64,000 bases of DNA from Bog-532 sp963775825 (GTDB taxonomy: Bacteria > Actinomycetota > Actinomycetes > Streptosporangiales > Streptosporangiaceae), in assembly GCA_963775825.1 (NCBI GenBank), contig CAVZKY010000037.1, forward strand, positions 1 to 64,000. Reading direction: 5' to 3'. Under the pieces are notes generated by a model. It worked only from the letters and a program-made list of their open reading frames with translations, had not been told where the DNA came from and made no database searches. Within the stretch, counting starts at the first letter, position 1. Each line of letters starts with the position of its first letter. Below are positions 1-9,671 of this stretch, piece after piece. The translations under genes and the position numbers were made by a program.

Positions 1-286
1 GGCGTCGGTCGCGCACAATTCTCTTGCCCCGCGCGAGCTCATGCTCGCGAGGATCGCCGCGCTGATCGCGGTGGACGCGCCGCCTGCCTCCTACCTCGCC
101 AACGCCGGGGCCGCCGTGGACACCGGGGTCACCGCCGACGATCTCCAGGGAGTCATGATCGCGGTTGCCCCGGTGGTGGGCACGGCCCGGGTGGTCTCGG
201 CAGGCGGGAAAATCCTCCGGGCGCTGGGCATCGCGATAACCGTGGCCGAAGCCGAGATAGCCTACGACAGCGACGCCACCCAGTAG
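1..286 (+). CDS. Carboxymuconolactone decarboxylase-family protein, C-terminal part (5' truncated by window)
   Basis: The reading frame is open from base 2 and ends at a TAG at 284-286, so the gene starts before the window. The visible ~94 residues contain APREL, a helix with IAVDAPPASYLANAG and a segment GVMIAVAPVVGTARVVSAGG, the layout of the helical CMD/AhpD fold found in many actinomycete stress clusters. No CxxC redox pair lies in the visible part, so nothing here supports an AhpD-type peroxidase. The exact reaction is unknown. It lies upstream of a broken FUSC gene on the same strand. Confidence 0.72.
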   Translation, partial: ASVAHNSLAPRELMLARIAALIAVDAPPASYLANAGAAVDTGVTADDLQGVMIAVAPVVGTARVVSAGGKILRALGIAITVAEAEIAYDSDATQ

Positions 287-524
287 CAGGACCAGGCCCA
301 TCCGTGGACCACGCAAGCGGGTCGAAACCCAGGCGCTAAAACGACGAACTGCGTACCCGGTGACACCGGCTGAATGGCGCTCGCCTTTACTCCGTCCCAG
401 GTGAAGCTCGCGGATCTGCCCCGGCGCGAGTGGCTGAGCGATTCCCGGTCCCTGCCCTCGTCCGGTGCCAACCACGGGAGGCCTGCTTCGCCGGTCCCAG
501 GTCAAGATGCTGAGAGGTCAGTCC

Positions 525-1609
525 GTGAGCCAGGTGGCGAAGGTGTTCCAGCTCAACCGGCAGGGTTTTAATCTGCACAGAGGCGCCGTCTTCGCGGTCG
601 TGATGGGGCTGCTGATCATCGTGGGCGTGCTCCAAGCGGAGCGGAGGTACTTCCTCACTGCGATCTTCGGGGCGCTGTTCGTGGCCGTGAGCGACCCCGC
701 GGAAGGACGGCGACCGGGTGCCCCGGCTGGCCGTGGTCGCCACGGCCGGTGCGCTGCTGACGGCCTGGGGTTCGGCATCGGCGGCGGGGCCTGGGGGTTC
801 GTGGTGCGGCCGCCTTCGTGGCCGCCTTGCTGGGCGGGCTGGCGGTGACATACGGCCTGCACCGATTCGTCGCGGCCGATCTGCTGAACGTCTGGTTCAT
901 CGTCGCCCTGGGCCTGCCGACTCTGATCTCCTTCAAGTGCCGGGTCTGTTCGGCTCCGGCCTGATCGACACCGAACCGTGGAAGCAGGCGCTGGCCTGGT
1001 GGTCGGGTCGGCCCTGCTGATTGCTTGGACCTTCATCATGTGGCTGGCCGGGGGCGGGTCACGGAGCCCCAGCGTCTCGCCGAGATCCCGGCGATATCTC
1101 GCCGCGGCGCTGACCCGGCCGATGATCCTTTCGCGGTGATCCGGGCCGCCGCCCTGGCGATCGCCGTCGCGATCTCCTTCGGGCTGAAGTTGCCCGTCGC
1201 CTACTGGATGCCCATCGCGACCATCATTGCCATGAAGCCACCTGCAGCATCCGACCTCTTCGCCGAGCAGCGCATCGCCGGGACGGTCGTGGGCGCCGCG
1301 GTGGCCGCCCTCGTCCTGCTGGCGGTCGACAACCGGACCGCGCTCGAGGTCATCGTCGTCGTCCTGGTCGCGCTGGCCGCGTCGATCCACGGCGTGAACT
1401 ACGCCTGGTACACCGCAGCCCTGGGCGGGGCCATCCTGATCGCCGCGGACGTGCCCCACCCGTCGACCTGGCCGACGAGGGACGCAGGATCCTGTTCACG
1501 TTCGCCGGCGTGGGGATCGCCGTCATCGTCATGTTCCTGGCGGACCGGCTGCAAAAGCACGCCGCCAAAGCGGCACCACAGGCACCTGCTCACCCGGCCC
1601 CGGCGACTG
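525..1609 (+). pseudogene. FUSC-family membrane transporter, multiply frameshifted
   Basis: A likely GTG start at 525 opens a protein beginning VSQVAKVFQLNRQGFNL, then a membrane segment (AVVMGLLIIVGVL) and YFLTAIFGALFVAVSDP. The homology then changes frame at about 700, 765, 800, 950-1020 and 1480, recovering pieces such as VPRLAVVATAGALLTA, GFGIGGGAWGFVV, LLNVWFIVALGLP, YWMPIATIIAMKP and LFTFAGVGIAVIVMFLADRLQK. These are the two membrane halves and cytosolic region of FUSC / aromatic-acid-exporter-like proteins. At least five indels mean no full-length product. Either a true pseudogene or sequence error; the protein family is clear, its substrate is not. Confidence 0.7.
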
Positions 1610-1847
1610 AGCGGCCAGGACGGTGTCGCTGGCGCCAGGCACGGCTATGCCCGACAGAGACTGGCTACGAGAATCAGTACGCCGGCATCAGGGCGAAGGC
1701 CGGAACCAGCGGGGTTTTTTCCTCGCCGGGACGTTCGGCCCTATCGATGGCTTGAGCATCCGGGAAAGTTGCCGGCAGCCAGCAACGGTCACGATCGGAC
1801 TACGCGGCCGGGCCCAGCCGGGCACGGCGGCGGAGAGAGGAGCCACG

Positions 1848-2347
1848 ATGAGTGAGTCACCGAGCAGCAGCTTGAGGACATGGAGGCATTGTTCGTCCAG
1901 ACCGCGGCGAGCATGAGCAGCGACCGGGGAACCATCACGTTGCATGGCGTGTCGCCGTCGACGCTGTACTTCGCCGACCGTCCCCAGCGCGAGGTCGGGC
2001 ACATGATGTCTGGTCTCTTCGTCGCCAACTGGGCAGCAGGGGACAACGAGCTTCGCGGACAACCCCCCGAACGCCGTCCTGTCCTTCGGGGAGCCGGGCG
2101 ACAGGCCTCCCGAGGATGCGGTCGTGGTCATCCATGATCCGCGCCTGGACGCGAGACGCGCTCAGCTACAGCATCGAGCTCCTCGACGGCACCGTGCCGG
2201 CCGCCACCGGGACATGTGGCGCTGTTCATCGACCCGCTCGGGCGTCCTTATCGCCGGGCTCGGTCGGCCGGGATGCACCGGCGTGCGCGTCGTCGGGGGC
2301 GCATCGAGGACGCGGTCGGACTCCAGGGCGGAGAAGCAGACAGCTGA
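1848..2347 (+). pseudogene. Conserved actinobacterial hypothetical protein, frameshifted
   Basis: ATG at 1848 follows a good ribosome site (GGAGAGAGGAG). After an indel near 1860 the protein reads QLEDMEALFVQTAASM, VSPSTLYFADRPQREVGH and WAAGDN, shifts frame near 2048 to SFADNPPNAVLSFGEPG and VVVIHDPRLD, and after two more shifts ends GRPLSPGS, AGMHRRARRR and TGA at 2345-2347. STLYFADRP, NPPNAVLSF and a GRPLSPxS tail with basic residues mark a small actinobacterial family of unknown function. Three or more indels in 500 bases break the frame. The block from 1 to 9.5 kb suggests a stress context, but no function can be assigned. Confidence 0.55.
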
Positions 2348-2498
2348 GCGGCTTCACGAGCACCGGAGTGTCTCCGGCAAGGCCTGGGCAGCGCAGCCGC
2401 CAACGTAGAGGAACCCGCCGGCCGGCCGGGCCGCGTAGGCAGAGGCGATCTCATCAACGAGATGTTGGGGGGCGGCCCGGTAGATAGAGGTAGCGAGA

Positions 2499-4236
2499 TG
2501 AAGACGGTGATCGTGGGGGAGTTGCGGGCGGCGCTTCGACGGGGGCGCGGCTGCGGCGGCTGGATGAGTCAGCGGAGATCGTCGTGTTCGAGCGGGACCA
2601 CTACGTCTCGTTCGCGAACTGCGGCTTGCCGTATCACATCGGCGGGGTGATCCCGGACCGGGACAGCCTGCTGCTGCAGACCCCGGAAAGCCTGGCCAAG
2701 AGCCTGGCGCTGGATGTGCGGACCGGGCAGGACGTGATCCGCATCGACCGCGATGCCAGGGAAGTCGAGGTGCGCGACCTCGCGCAGGGGCGGACGTACC
2801 GGGAGTCCTACGACAAGCTGGTGCTGTGCCCGGGGGCCGAGCCGATCCGGCCGCCGATCCCGGGCGCGGATGACCCGCGGGTCGACGTGCTGCGCAACAT
2901 CCCCGACATGGACCGGATCATTACCCAGCTGGACAAGGACGCCACCAGCGCGGTCATCGTCGGCGGCAGCTACATCGGGCTGGAGCTGGCCGAGGCGTTC
3001 CGGGACCGCGGGCTGGCCACCACCGTGGTCGAGCGGACCGAACGGCTGATGCCGTGGCTGGACCCGGAGATGACCCGGATCCTGGACTACCACGTCGTCA
3101 CCCACGGGGTGGACCTGCGGCTGGGCACGTCGGCCACGGCAGTCCGCCAGGGGGCGGACGGCCGGCTGGTGGTCGATCTGTCCGACGGCACATCCGTGGC
3201 GGCTGATGTTGTCGTGATGGCGGCCGGGGCGCGTCCCAATGTGGACCTGGCCCGGGACGCCGGCCTGGAGATCGGGCCGCGCGGCGGCATCGTGGTCGAC
3301 GCGCAGATGCGCACCTCGGCACCGGACATCCTCGCGGCCGGGGACGCGGTGGAGACCGCGCACCTGCTGACCGGGGAGCCGGTGCTGTCGATGCTGGCCG
3401 GGCCGGCGAACCGGGAAGGCCGGATCGCCGCCGACACGATCGCCGGCCGCGAGGATGTCGGGGGCTACCGGGGCACCCAGGGCACCGCCGTGGTCAAGGT
3501 GTTCGAGATGACCGCCGGGGGCACCGGCCTGACCGAGACCGAGCTGGCCGCGGCTGGCCTGGACTACCGCAAGGTCTACACCCATCAGAACGGCCACGCC
3601 GCCTACTACCCCGGCACCGCGCCGCTGTTCCTGAAGGTGCTGTTCGACCCGGCCGGGGGCAAGCTGCTGGGCGCGCAGGTGCTTGGCTGGGACGGCGTGG
3701 ACAAGCGCATCGACGTCCTGGCGGTCGCGCTGCGCGCCGGGATGACGGTGTTCGACCTGGAAAACCTCGAACTGGCCTACGCCCCCCCGTACGGGGCGGC
3801 GAAGGACCCGGTCAACATGGCCGGCTTCCTGGGCTCGAACCTGCTGCGCGGCGACATCCATCTGTGGTACCCCGAGGACTACCCGGGCTGCTCGGGGCGG
3901 GTGACGATCCTGGATGTGCGCACCCCGGCCGAATACGAGGCCTGGCATATTCCGGGGGCGGTCCTGCTGCCGTACACCGAGCTGCGGCACAGGCTGGATG
4001 AGGTGCCCCGGGACAGGCCCGTGTACACCTACTGCCGGTCGGGTTTCCGCAGCTATATCGCCTACTGCGTGCTCAAGCAGAACGGCTGGGACCAGGTGGC
4101 GTTCCTGGCCGGCGGGATGATGACCTACCACGGCTACCACATGACGCCGCTGGCCGTCGGCACGGGCGGCATGCCGATGGTCGCCCACGCCGAGGACCAG
4201 CTGGCCCAGCGCCCCGGCGCGCTCGAGCACATCTGA
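2499..4236 (+). pseudogene. CoA-disulfide reductase / rhodanese fusion, N-terminal frameshift
   Basis: FAD/NAD(P)-dependent pyridine nucleotide-disulfide oxidoreductase fused to a C-terminal rhodanese domain (CoADR-Rhd type; such enzymes reduce CoA disulfides, persulfides or polysulfides). Visible: ATG 2499 with MKTVIVG, then an indel at about 2520-2550 inside the FAD-binding Gly loop, then one open frame to 4236. SFANCGLPYHIGG carries the family's single redox Cys; VIVGGSYIGLELAEAF is the NAD(P)H loop; ILAAGDAVET is the second FAD contact. The rhodanese part (about the last 110 residues) has DVRTPAEYEAWHIPGA and active loop YCRSGFRS. An internal GTG at 2584 would make a product lacking the first FAD loop, probably inactive. 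A single indel could be sequence error. Confidence 0.85.
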
Positions 4237-4373
4237 CCAGCCACGAACAGATCGCACGCCGCCGTCGTGGGTGACGTCGCGGTTGATCCTCCAGATGCTC
4301 AACAGCGACCCGGGCAGGGCTAGAGCAAATAGGGACCTTCAGCCTATGGCTTCAAGAATCCGTATCGGGCAGC

Positions 4374-6710
4374 GTGAACGCTATGTGCCCTGTGCAGGAG
4401 GTATCCGGCGGCGGGCAGGCACCGAGTCTGTCGCGCAGTCAGGCAGTGCCGCAGACCCGCCAGGGCACCGCTGAACGGCAAGACTCCGCCGCAGGCGACG
4501 GGGCGCGACAGGGCGTCCTGGTCAGCACGAAGCTGCACCCGCCGCCCGTGCGCGAGGAGACGATTCCACGCGAACGCCTGCTGGAACGTCTTCGAAGCGG
4601 GTCGGACCGCAGGCTCACTCTGGTCGCCTGCCCGGCGGGCTTCGGGAAGACCACCCTGCTGGCGGCGTGGCGCGAGGCCGAGGCCGCGCGGAAGCCCGTC
4701 GCGTGGCTGACGCTGGACGAGGGCGACAATGACCCGGTAGTCCTGTGGACGCATGCGATCGAGGCGCTGCGCCGCGCCAGCCCCGCCGTGGCCAGGTCGG
4801 TGTCGGCGGATACGGTCGTGGCACCGGTCGTGGACGTGGTCCTGCCGCGCCTGGTCAACGAGCTGGACGGGCAGGGTGAGATCACGCTCATCCTGGATGA
4901 CTTCCACCGGCTGTCGGGCGTCCCGGCCCGGGCCAGTGTCCGGTGGTTCATCGACCATGCGCCGCCCGGGTTCCAGCTCGTGCTCGCGAGCAGGGCAGAG
5001 CCGGCCCTTCCGGTCGCTGCGCTGCGCGCCCACGGCGAGCTGCTCGAGCTGCGGGCCGGCGACCTGCGATTCACCTGCGAGGAGGCGGACGCCTTCCTGA
5101 ACGGCCGCCTCGGCCTCGGCCTGGCGCGCGAAGATGTCGAAGGCCTGGTGGGGAAGGCGGAGGGATGGCCGGCCGGGCTCTATCTCGCCGCGCTCTCGCT
5201 GCAGCACGCCGCCGACCGGCACGCGTTGGCGCGCAAGTTCGGCGGCTCGAACCGTCACGTGGTGGATTTCCTGGTGACGGAGGTACTCAACGCGCATGAC
5301 CCGCCGGCGCAGGCGCTGATGCTCCGCACGTCGGTTCTCGAACGGCTGTCCGGCCCGCTCTGCGATGCCGTGCTGGAGCAGGAAGGCTCGGGCGCGATGC
5401 TCGATACGCTGTCGCGAACCAACCTGTTCCTGGTCCCACTCGACGACGAAAACGGGTGGTACCGCTTCCACCACCTCTTCGCGCGGCTGCTCCGGGTGGA
5501 GCTCGAGCGGCGTGAGCCGGGCCTGGCCCCGGCGCTGCACCGCCGCGCGTACTGCTGGCATCGTGATCACGGGACGGCCGACGAGGCGATCCGGCATGCC
5601 ATAGCAGCCGGGGCGTACGCCGAGGCCGCCGAGCTGATCCAGGGCTCCTGGATCAGCTACGCCAACACGTGCCGGTACGACACCGTGCTGGCCTGGCTGC
5701 GGCGGCTCCCGGAGGAGATGCTGAGCCGCGACGTGCAGCTGCTCCTGATCAAGGCGTGGGTGCTCTCGCTGTCCGCCAAGCGGGAGGAGGCGGCACTGGC
5801 CATCGCGGCGGTCGAACGGCTCGGCGATCTCAGCGCGGGGCCGCTGCCGGACGGTTTCAGCTCGGGCGAGGCGAGCCTGACGATGCTGCGGGCCTGCTTC
5901 CCGTGGGGAGACGTCGGCGCCCAGCTGGAAAATGCCCGCCGGGCGGCCGAGCTCGAGGGCCCCGGGTCGCCGTGGCGGCCATTGGCGTGCTGGGCGGTCG
6001 GCACGGGCCTGTATTTCCGGGGTGAGCCCGACGAGGCCGACGGGTGGTTCGCGGAATCGGCGGCGCTGGCGCCTGCGAGCGCGCAGTGGCTGGCGGGCGA
6101 GGCGTCGCTGGCCTACCGATCGTGGATCGCCGGCGAGCACGGCCGCCTTGACGAACAGCGGGTGCTGGCTGAGACGGCCGCCGGGTTCGTACGGGAGCAC
6201 GGCACCGGGAAGGTCATCGGCGTGGCTCCGCTGGCGCTGGGAGTGTCGCTCACGGCGCGGGGCAGGCCCGGGGAGGCACTGCCGCTGATCGAACGCGGCG
6301 TCGCCTACTCGCGGACCTTTGGCCAGCCCATCCAGCTGGCGAATGCGCTGCTCGGCCAGGCGCCCGTGCTCCGGGCCCTGGGCGAGCACCAGCGTGCCGC
6401 GGATGCGATAGCCGAGGCGAGATCCGTCCTCGGATCCTGCCCTGATCCGGGGATCCTGGCCGGGAGACTGGCTGCTCTGGACCGGCCACCGCAGATCCGC
6501 CGCGTCCAGTCCGCAGATCAGGAGCTGACGCAGCGGGAGGCCCGGGTGCTCAAGCTTCTGCGCGGCGATCTGTCCGAGCGGGATATCGGCCGTGAGCTGT
6601 TCGTCTCGCACAGCACAGTCCACAGCCACGTCCGGGCGATCTACCGCAAGCTCACGGTCTCCTCGCGGGCCGACGCGCTCAAACGTGCCCACGAACTCGA
6701 CCTCCTGTAG
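4374..6710 (+). CDS. Large ATP-binding LuxR-family regulator (MalT/LAL type)
   Basis: 778 residues with GTG at 4374 (ATG at 4383 is an alternative). Residues ~80-95 carry a Walker A loop ACPAGFGKTT; TLILDDFH near residue 165-175 is a Walker B-like site of the STAND NTPase class; ~380-690 is a helical, TPR-like sensor region (repeated ALA/AEA helices). The last ~60 residues form a LuxR-type helix-turn-helix: LTQREARVLKLLRG, ERDIGRELFVSHSTVHSHVRA. Such proteins are ATP-dependent transcription activators with a small-molecule or protein inducer; the inducer cannot be read here. The frame is intact between broken neighbours. It follows the CoADR fusion by 137 bases and may control this block. Confidence 0.88.
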   Translation: MNAMCPVQEVSGGGQAPSLSRSQAVPQTRQGTAERQDSAAGDGARQGVLVSTKLHPPPVREETIPRERLLERLRSGSDRRLTLVACPAGFGKTTLLAAWREAEAARKPVAWLTLDEGDNDPVVLWTHAIEALRRASPAVARSVSADTVVAPVVDVVLPRLVNELDGQGEITLILDDFHRLSGVPARASVRWFIDHAPPGFQLVLASRAEPALPVAALRAHGELLELRAGDLRFTCEEADAFLNGRLGLGLAREDVEGLVGKAEGWPAGLYLAALSLQHAADRHALARKFGGSNRHVVDFLVTEVLNAHDPPAQALMLRTSVLERLSGPLCDAVLEQEGSGAMLDTLSRTNLFLVPLDDENGWYRFHHLFARLLRVELERREPGLAPALHRRAYCWHRDHGTADEAIRHAIAAGAYAEAAELIQGSWISYANTCRYDTVLAWLRRLPEEMLSRDVQLLLIKAWVLSLSAKREEAALAIAAVERLGDLSAGPLPDGFSSGEASLTMLRACFPWGDVGAQLENARRAAELEGPGSPWRPLACWAVGTGLYFRGEPDEADGWFAESAALAPASAQWLAGEASLAYRSWIAGEHGRLDEQRVLAETAAGFVREHGTGKVIGVAPLALGVSLTARGRPGEALPLIERGVAYSRTFGQPIQLANALLGQAPVLRALGEHQRAADAIAEARSVLGSCPDPGILAGRLAALDRPPQIRRVQSADQELTQREARVLKLLRGDLSERDIGRELFVSHSTVHSHVRAIYRKLTVSSRADALKRAHELDLL

Positions 6711-6834
6711 CGAGCATCCCGGGGGATAACGCACCGGGCGCCGCCGGCCGGCGCCGCGCAGGCCTGCCTGCCACGTTGTCTGTGACCGGCCGGCGCCCGG
6801 ACGGCGGGTAGGCCAGGTCTGGCCAGGCAGCAGT

Positions 6835-6848
6835 TTCCCCTAGGGGAA
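6835..6848. promoter_or_regulatory. 14-bp perfect palindrome, candidate operator
   Basis: TTCCCCTAGGGGAA is a perfect inverted repeat 53 bases before the ATG of the small gene at 6902. It has no T-run and is too short for a convincing terminator, so a dimeric-regulator site is the likelier reading. No known consensus is assigned. Confidence 0.3.
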
Positions 6849-6901
6849 TCCGGCCGGTAGGTGATGACGGGTCGCCGGCCTGCGGGTGAGGCTGCGTTGA
6901 C

Positions 6902-7171
6902 ATGGACAGCTACTGGGTGCAAGGCCGCAGGTACCGGCTTGTCCTTCACGGGGAGCTGGGCGATGCGTTCGGAATCCTGTTTGACGGCATGCGCCTGCAG
7001 CGGCTTGCGGGTACGACGGTGCTGACCGGTCAAGTGACCGATCAGGCGCACCTGCTCGGGCTCATCGAGCAAGTCCAGGAGCTGGGCGTTGAGCTCGTAT
7101 CCGTCAATCCGGACCAGGAAACGGGCGGTGCAGCGGGTCCCGGGATGGAACCCGGCGCCGAGAGGCCATAA
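6902..7171 (+). CDS. Small conserved actinobacterial protein of unknown function
   Basis: 89 residues from ATG 6902. The core YRLVLHGELGDAFGILFDGMRL, TTVLTGQVTDQAHLLGLIEQVQELG and VELVSVNP matches a recurring small actinomycete protein type: a beta-alpha unit with the TVLTGxVTDQAxLxGLL pattern, about 70-90 residues, often in stress or oxidoreductase neighbourhoods. The last ~18 residues are Gly/Pro-rich and probably disordered. The gene lies tail-to-tail with the K+ channel gene. No catalytic motif is visible. Confidence 0.65.
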   Translation: MDSYWVQGRRYRLVLHGELGDAFGILFDGMRLQRLAGTTVLTGQVTDQAHLLGLIEQVQELGVELVSVNPDQETGGAAGPGMEPGAERP

Positions 7172-7190
7172 CCTGGCGGTCGGCCCGGTG

Positions 7191-7736
7191 TTATCGCCCG
7201 TATCCGAGCTCCGTTCCCGGCCGCGTTGCACGGCCCCCACGAGCACTCGTATGCCGACGCCCAGAAGAGCGAGGTCGGCGAGCATCTGGACGATGAGCAC
7301 GACCCGGGCGGCCTCTGATTTGGCGGTGATGTCCCCGAAACCCACCGTGGAGAACACGGTCACCGTGAAGTACAAGGCGTCGGTCCGGGTCAGCGGCTGG
7401 GTGAAGCTCGCCGCGGAGGCCCGTTCCATCACAAAGTAGGTGGAGGCAAACAGCAGCAGGAACAAGGGAAGGATCAGCCCCAGCGCCTCGGCCGCCCGCA
7501 GACCCGGGTAGCGCGAGCCGACGATGGCCCTGACCTCCCACACCATGACACCGGCGAAAACCAGGATGCCAATCAGCAGGCGGATCGCCGTGCTCGGAAT
7601 CCCATCGCCAGTCCAGCGGAAGCACGTAGTACAGAACGACCAGCACCGCCGCGGCCAGGACGCTGCGCAGGACCGCCCGGAAGATGAGCCGCCGTCGCTT
7701 CGCCGCCGGCATGGCCAGGTAGTGCTGGTTCGTCAT
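7191..7736 (-). pseudogene. Two-helix potassium channel (ion_trans_2 type), frameshifted
   Basis: Start ATG at 7736 (MTNQHYLAMP) is preceded by GGAGGCGAGT. The first membrane segment AVLVVLYYVLPLDW is followed by an indel near 7590-7610; the other frame then gives VMVWEVRAIVGSRYPGLRAAEA, a helix LGLILPLFLLLFASTYFVM, pore-loop residues TDALYFTVTVFSTVGFGDIT and a last helix. TVGFGD is the K+ selectivity filter. The 3' end is uncertain: the second frame runs past 7171, whereas the first frame stops at 7191, so another indel near the end is possible. No regulatory RCK domain is visible. Confidence 0.72.
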
Positions 7737-7856
7737 ACTCGCCTCCATACGACGCTTTCCCTGGAGCTGGCTCGCCTAGTCGGCGAACCGCCGCGAAGGC
7801 GTCAGCTCGATGATCCGACAGCCCGGCGGCGGTGCGCTTTCCGTACGCGGGCGGGG

Positions 7857-8495
7857 CTACCCGCTCGGGTGCTGGATGTCCACGGGCGGCAGGTCCTGCA
7901 CCTGCCGCCTGGTGATGTTGAGCCGAATACCGTCGTCGACCCCCGTCACAGCGCCGATCGGGACAGCCACTTCCCTGCGGCCCCATAGGTGCCCCTCCTG
8001 GAGCAGTACGTGGGTCACGCGGTGGCTGTCAGGGTCGATGACCAGCCCTTGGACTTTCCCGATGTGGCCGTCGGTGGCATGGACGTGCTCGCCGCGGCGC
8101 ACTTCCACCTCATCCAGGGGGACCGTGTTGTAGGTGACGGTCTGCGGAATGTAGTTCCCGCCCCCGCCGATGCCCATGCCGTAGTAGGGCATGCAGAGCA
8201 CCTGTTCCGGGTCATAGCCCGGGTATCCGGGGGTGCCGGGCAGGAACTGCGTCTCCTCCGCGGGATCGAGCTTCCCGAAGTCCGCCAGGGTGCAGCGGAG
8301 CCGGATCGGATCCGCCGTGGCATCGGCCAGGCCGAGCGGAACAAGCCGTCCGACGTCACGCCGGTGCTTCGGTTCGACCACGAGATGGGTGACCGTCCGA
8401 GCGACCGGGTCAACAACCACGCAGGTCACCTTGCCGCAGGCCCCATCGCTGCAGCTGACGTCGGTCCCGATCGTGAACGGCGTCGTCTCCGTCAT
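7857..8495 (-). CDS. PRC-barrel domain protein with two PRC repeats
   Basis: 212 residues from ATG 8495 (MTETTPFTIG), chosen because GAGGG sits 6-10 bases upstream; ATGs at 8507 and 8522 are possible. Two PRC-barrel units are visible: residues ~8-60 (DGACGKVTCVVVDPVARTVTH, HLVVEP) and ~130-200 (DGHIGKVQGLVIDPDSHRVTH, then VAVPIGAVTGVDDGIRL). They are joined by a Gly/Pro/Tyr-rich linker (GTPGYPGYDP). PRC-barrels occur in ribosome maturation, photosynthetic and stress proteins; this two-barrel actinomycete form has no established function. The neighbouring channel and aquaporin suggest an osmotic or stress setting. Confidence 0.78.
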   Translation of the reverse strand: MTETTPFTIGTDVSCSDGACGKVTCVVVDPVARTVTHLVVEPKHRRDVGRLVPLGLADATADPIRLRCTLADFGKLDPAEETQFLPGTPGYPGYDPEQVLCMPYYGMGIGGGGNYIPQTVTYNTVPLDEVEVRRGEHVHATDGHIGKVQGLVIDPDSHRVTHVLLQEGHLWGRREVAVPIGAVTGVDDGIRLNITRRQVQDLPPVDIQHPSG

Positions 8496-8549
8496 AGCCA
8501 CCCTCATCCCTGGCGCGGTCATCGTTGCGGCTGGTAAGCGCGGCGCCGG

Positions 8550-9533
8550 TCATGGCCCGTTCCGCTGCGGATCGGTGCCGGCGATACCCTGCGGGACGAC
8601 CTTGCCCTGGTCGATGTCCTGGGAGAGGTCCGCCTTGGCGGCCAGGGCCCCCCGGTCCAGCACGCCGGAGCCCGCCGCACGTGAGATGGCGTCGCCGCCA
8701 CGGCCGCGCAGCACGGACGCGAAGCCGACGGCGATCAGCGCACCCGCGACCGGCCCCACCAGATACACCCAGTAACTCTTCCAGTCACCGCTGGCCAGGG
8801 CCGGGCCGAAGGAGCGGGCCGGGTTCATCGACACGCCGCTGACCGGAGCGGCCCACAGGCCGGCCAGCGCGACGTAGCCGCCCACGCCGAGCGCGGCGAT
8901 CGCGCCGACGTTCTGCGCCGCCGACGCGGTGCCCAAGATCACGCTGACCAGCAGCGCGGTCAGCGCGATCTCCATCAGCAGGGCCTGCCAGTTCTTGTAC
9001 CCCGGGCCCGGCAGCGTCGCCCCCAGATGCTCCACGTTCCCGAACACCAGGCGCAGAAACAGGCAGGCCAGCGTCGCGCCGATCAGCTGGATGATGATGT
9101 AGCCCGGGACCCGCTTCCACGGGAAGTCCCCGCGCAGCGCGAAGGCCAGCGACACAGCCGGGTTCAGGTGCGCACCGGAGACCGCGCCCATGAACAAGAT
9201 GATCGCCATCACCATCAGGCCCGGCGCGACGACCGCCGCGGCCAGACTGATCTGCCCCTTCGCGTGCAGCAGCCCGCCGCCCGCGGCGGCCAGCACCAGC
9301 GCGAAGGTGCCCAGCAACTCCGAGAACAGCCGCCGCCATTCCCGGCGCGGGTCATCGAAGTCCGCACGGTCCCCGAACTCAAGGGTGAGCAAGTTGTGCG
9401 TGCGCGAGAACGCCGGGCCCAGCGACGCCGGGTTCGTCTGCTGGGCCGCCGCGCCGCCCGCAGCGCCCGCCTCCGGCACGGTCCCGCGCTCGCCCGGACC
9501 GTCCGTCCGGCTCACGGGTACGTTGTCTGTCAT
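8550..9533 (-). CDS. MIP-family aquaporin / glycerol channel
   Basis: 327 residues with six membrane helices and both signature loops: HLNPAVS in the first half and SMNPARS in the second. An unusual ~65-residue hydrophilic N-terminus (Gly/Ala/Pro-rich, then FDDPRREWRRLFSE) precedes the first helix, and a ~45-residue tail follows the last. The channel conducts water and/or small neutral solutes across the cytoplasmic membrane; selectivity cannot be fixed by eye. It is transcribed toward the PRC-barrel gene, 54 bases from it, so they may be co-transcribed. Confidence 0.9.
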   Translation of the reverse strand: MTDNVPVSRTDGPGERGTVPEAGAAGGAAAQQTNPASLGPAFSRTHNLLTLEFGDRADFDDPRREWRRLFSELLGTFALVLAAAGGGLLHAKGQISLAAAVVAPGLMVMAIILFMGAVSGAHLNPAVSLAFALRGDFPWKRVPGYIIIQLIGATLACLFLRLVFGNVEHLGATLPGPGYKNWQALLMEIALTALLVSVILGTASAAQNVGAIAALGVGGYVALAGLWAAPVSGVSMNPARSFGPALASGDWKSYWVYLVGPVAGALIAVGFASVLRGRGGDAISRAAGSGVLDRGALAAKADLSQDIDQGKVVPQGIAGTDPQRNGP

Positions 9534-9598
9534 GCCCCGGGTCCTTCCCGTCAGCAGCCACCGAAGGGGCTCACAACGGAAACGTGAAGACCACTGGG

Positions 9599-9671
9599 CT
9601 CCCGCGATAGGACTCGAACCTATAACCTACCGGTTAACAGCCGGACGCTCTGCCGATTGAGCTACGCGGGA
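9599..9671 (-). tRNA. tRNA-Asn(GTT)
   Basis: On the minus strand a 73-nt cloverleaf runs from TCCCGCG (acceptor, 9671 downward) to CGCGGGA plus discriminator G at 9599. The D-arm GCTCAATCGGCAGAGC, anticodon arm CCGGCTGTTAACCGG with anticodon GTT, and T-arm with GGTTCGAGTCC are all present. CCA is not encoded. No second copy of its 3' end, as an integrated element would leave, is visible in the window. Confidence 0.97.

Noticed and set aside
2569..4302. A ~577-codon antisense frame over the CoADR gene
   Set aside because: Low-complexity composition and no start context; the plus strand carries clear oxidoreductase and rhodanese motifs.
4344..6734. A ~796-codon open frame antisense to the LuxR regulator
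   Set aside because: It is the mirror of a well-supported gene; its product is Arg/Gln/His/Pro-rich with no motif. Long antisense frames are routine at ~70% GC.
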